A model generated the notes under the pieces. It made no database searches, was not told the DNA's origin, and was given only the letters and a program-made list of their open reading frames with translations. A program made the translations under genes and the position numbers. A stretch of DNA of 5,872 nucleotides from Acidobacteriota bacterium (GTDB taxonomy: Bacteria; Acidobacteriota; Vicinamibacteria; Vicinamibacterales; SCN-69-37), in the NCBI GenBank assembly GCA_024653875.1, contig JANLHE010000116.1:1-5872 (forward strand), written 5' to 3'. This document shows positions 5,829 to 5,872 of the stretch, one piece after another (the first letter of the stretch is position 1; each line of letters begins with the position of its first letter).

Positions 5829-5872
5829 AAGCGGTCTCATAAACGGGTGAGGGCCCGGCGTCGTACGGGGGG

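Overview
The window is a GC-rich bacterial segment with all genes on the + strand. It holds part of an aerobic benzoyl-CoA epoxidation (box) operon, followed by an unusual non-coding palindromic element and an unrelated secreted hypothetical protein. The organism cannot be fixed from the sequence. The GC-rich codon use and the style of the last protein remind me of soil Acidobacteria (Vicinamibacteria-like), but this is a low-confidence impression.

Operon (1-4859): the window opens inside boxC (ring-opening benzoyl-CoA-dihydrodiol lyase; about 180 N-terminal residues lie upstream). After 42 nt comes boxB, the di-iron subunit of benzoyl-CoA 2,3-epoxidase, with all six expected iron ligands present. 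An enoyl-CoA hydratase/isomerase overlaps the boxB stop by 4 nt. A classical NAD(P)-dependent aldehyde dehydrogenase follows 27 nt later. Together they suggest this path: BoxB (with a reductase not seen here) epoxidises benzoyl-CoA; BoxC opens the ring to 3,4-dehydroadipyl-CoA semialdehyde plus formate; the dehydrogenase would oxidise the semialdehyde to 3,4-dehydroadipyl-CoA; the hydratase/isomerase would move that product into beta-oxidation-like steps toward succinyl-CoA and acetyl-CoA. The first two assignments are firm. The last two rest on family plus position. No boxA, benzoate-CoA ligase or regulator lies in the window.

Intergenic region (4860-5234, 375 nt): nearly all of it is one 266-bp fold-back element (4870-5135). 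Its two arms are diverged inverted copies of each other. The termini match at 16 of 18 positions, the centre is a perfect 32-bp stem with a 13-nt loop, and the core folds on paper into a compact four-way cloverleaf. The two arms carry small hairpins at equivalent positions with different sequences but intact pairing. The remaining flanks (4860-4869 and 5136-5222) show no convincing promoter, and I see no U-tract terminator after the operon.

Right end (5235-5828): a 197-aa protein with a signal peptide and a strong ribosome binding site, in visibly lower-GC DNA than the operon. It has no recognisable function. The last 44 nt (5829-5872) hold nothing I can support.
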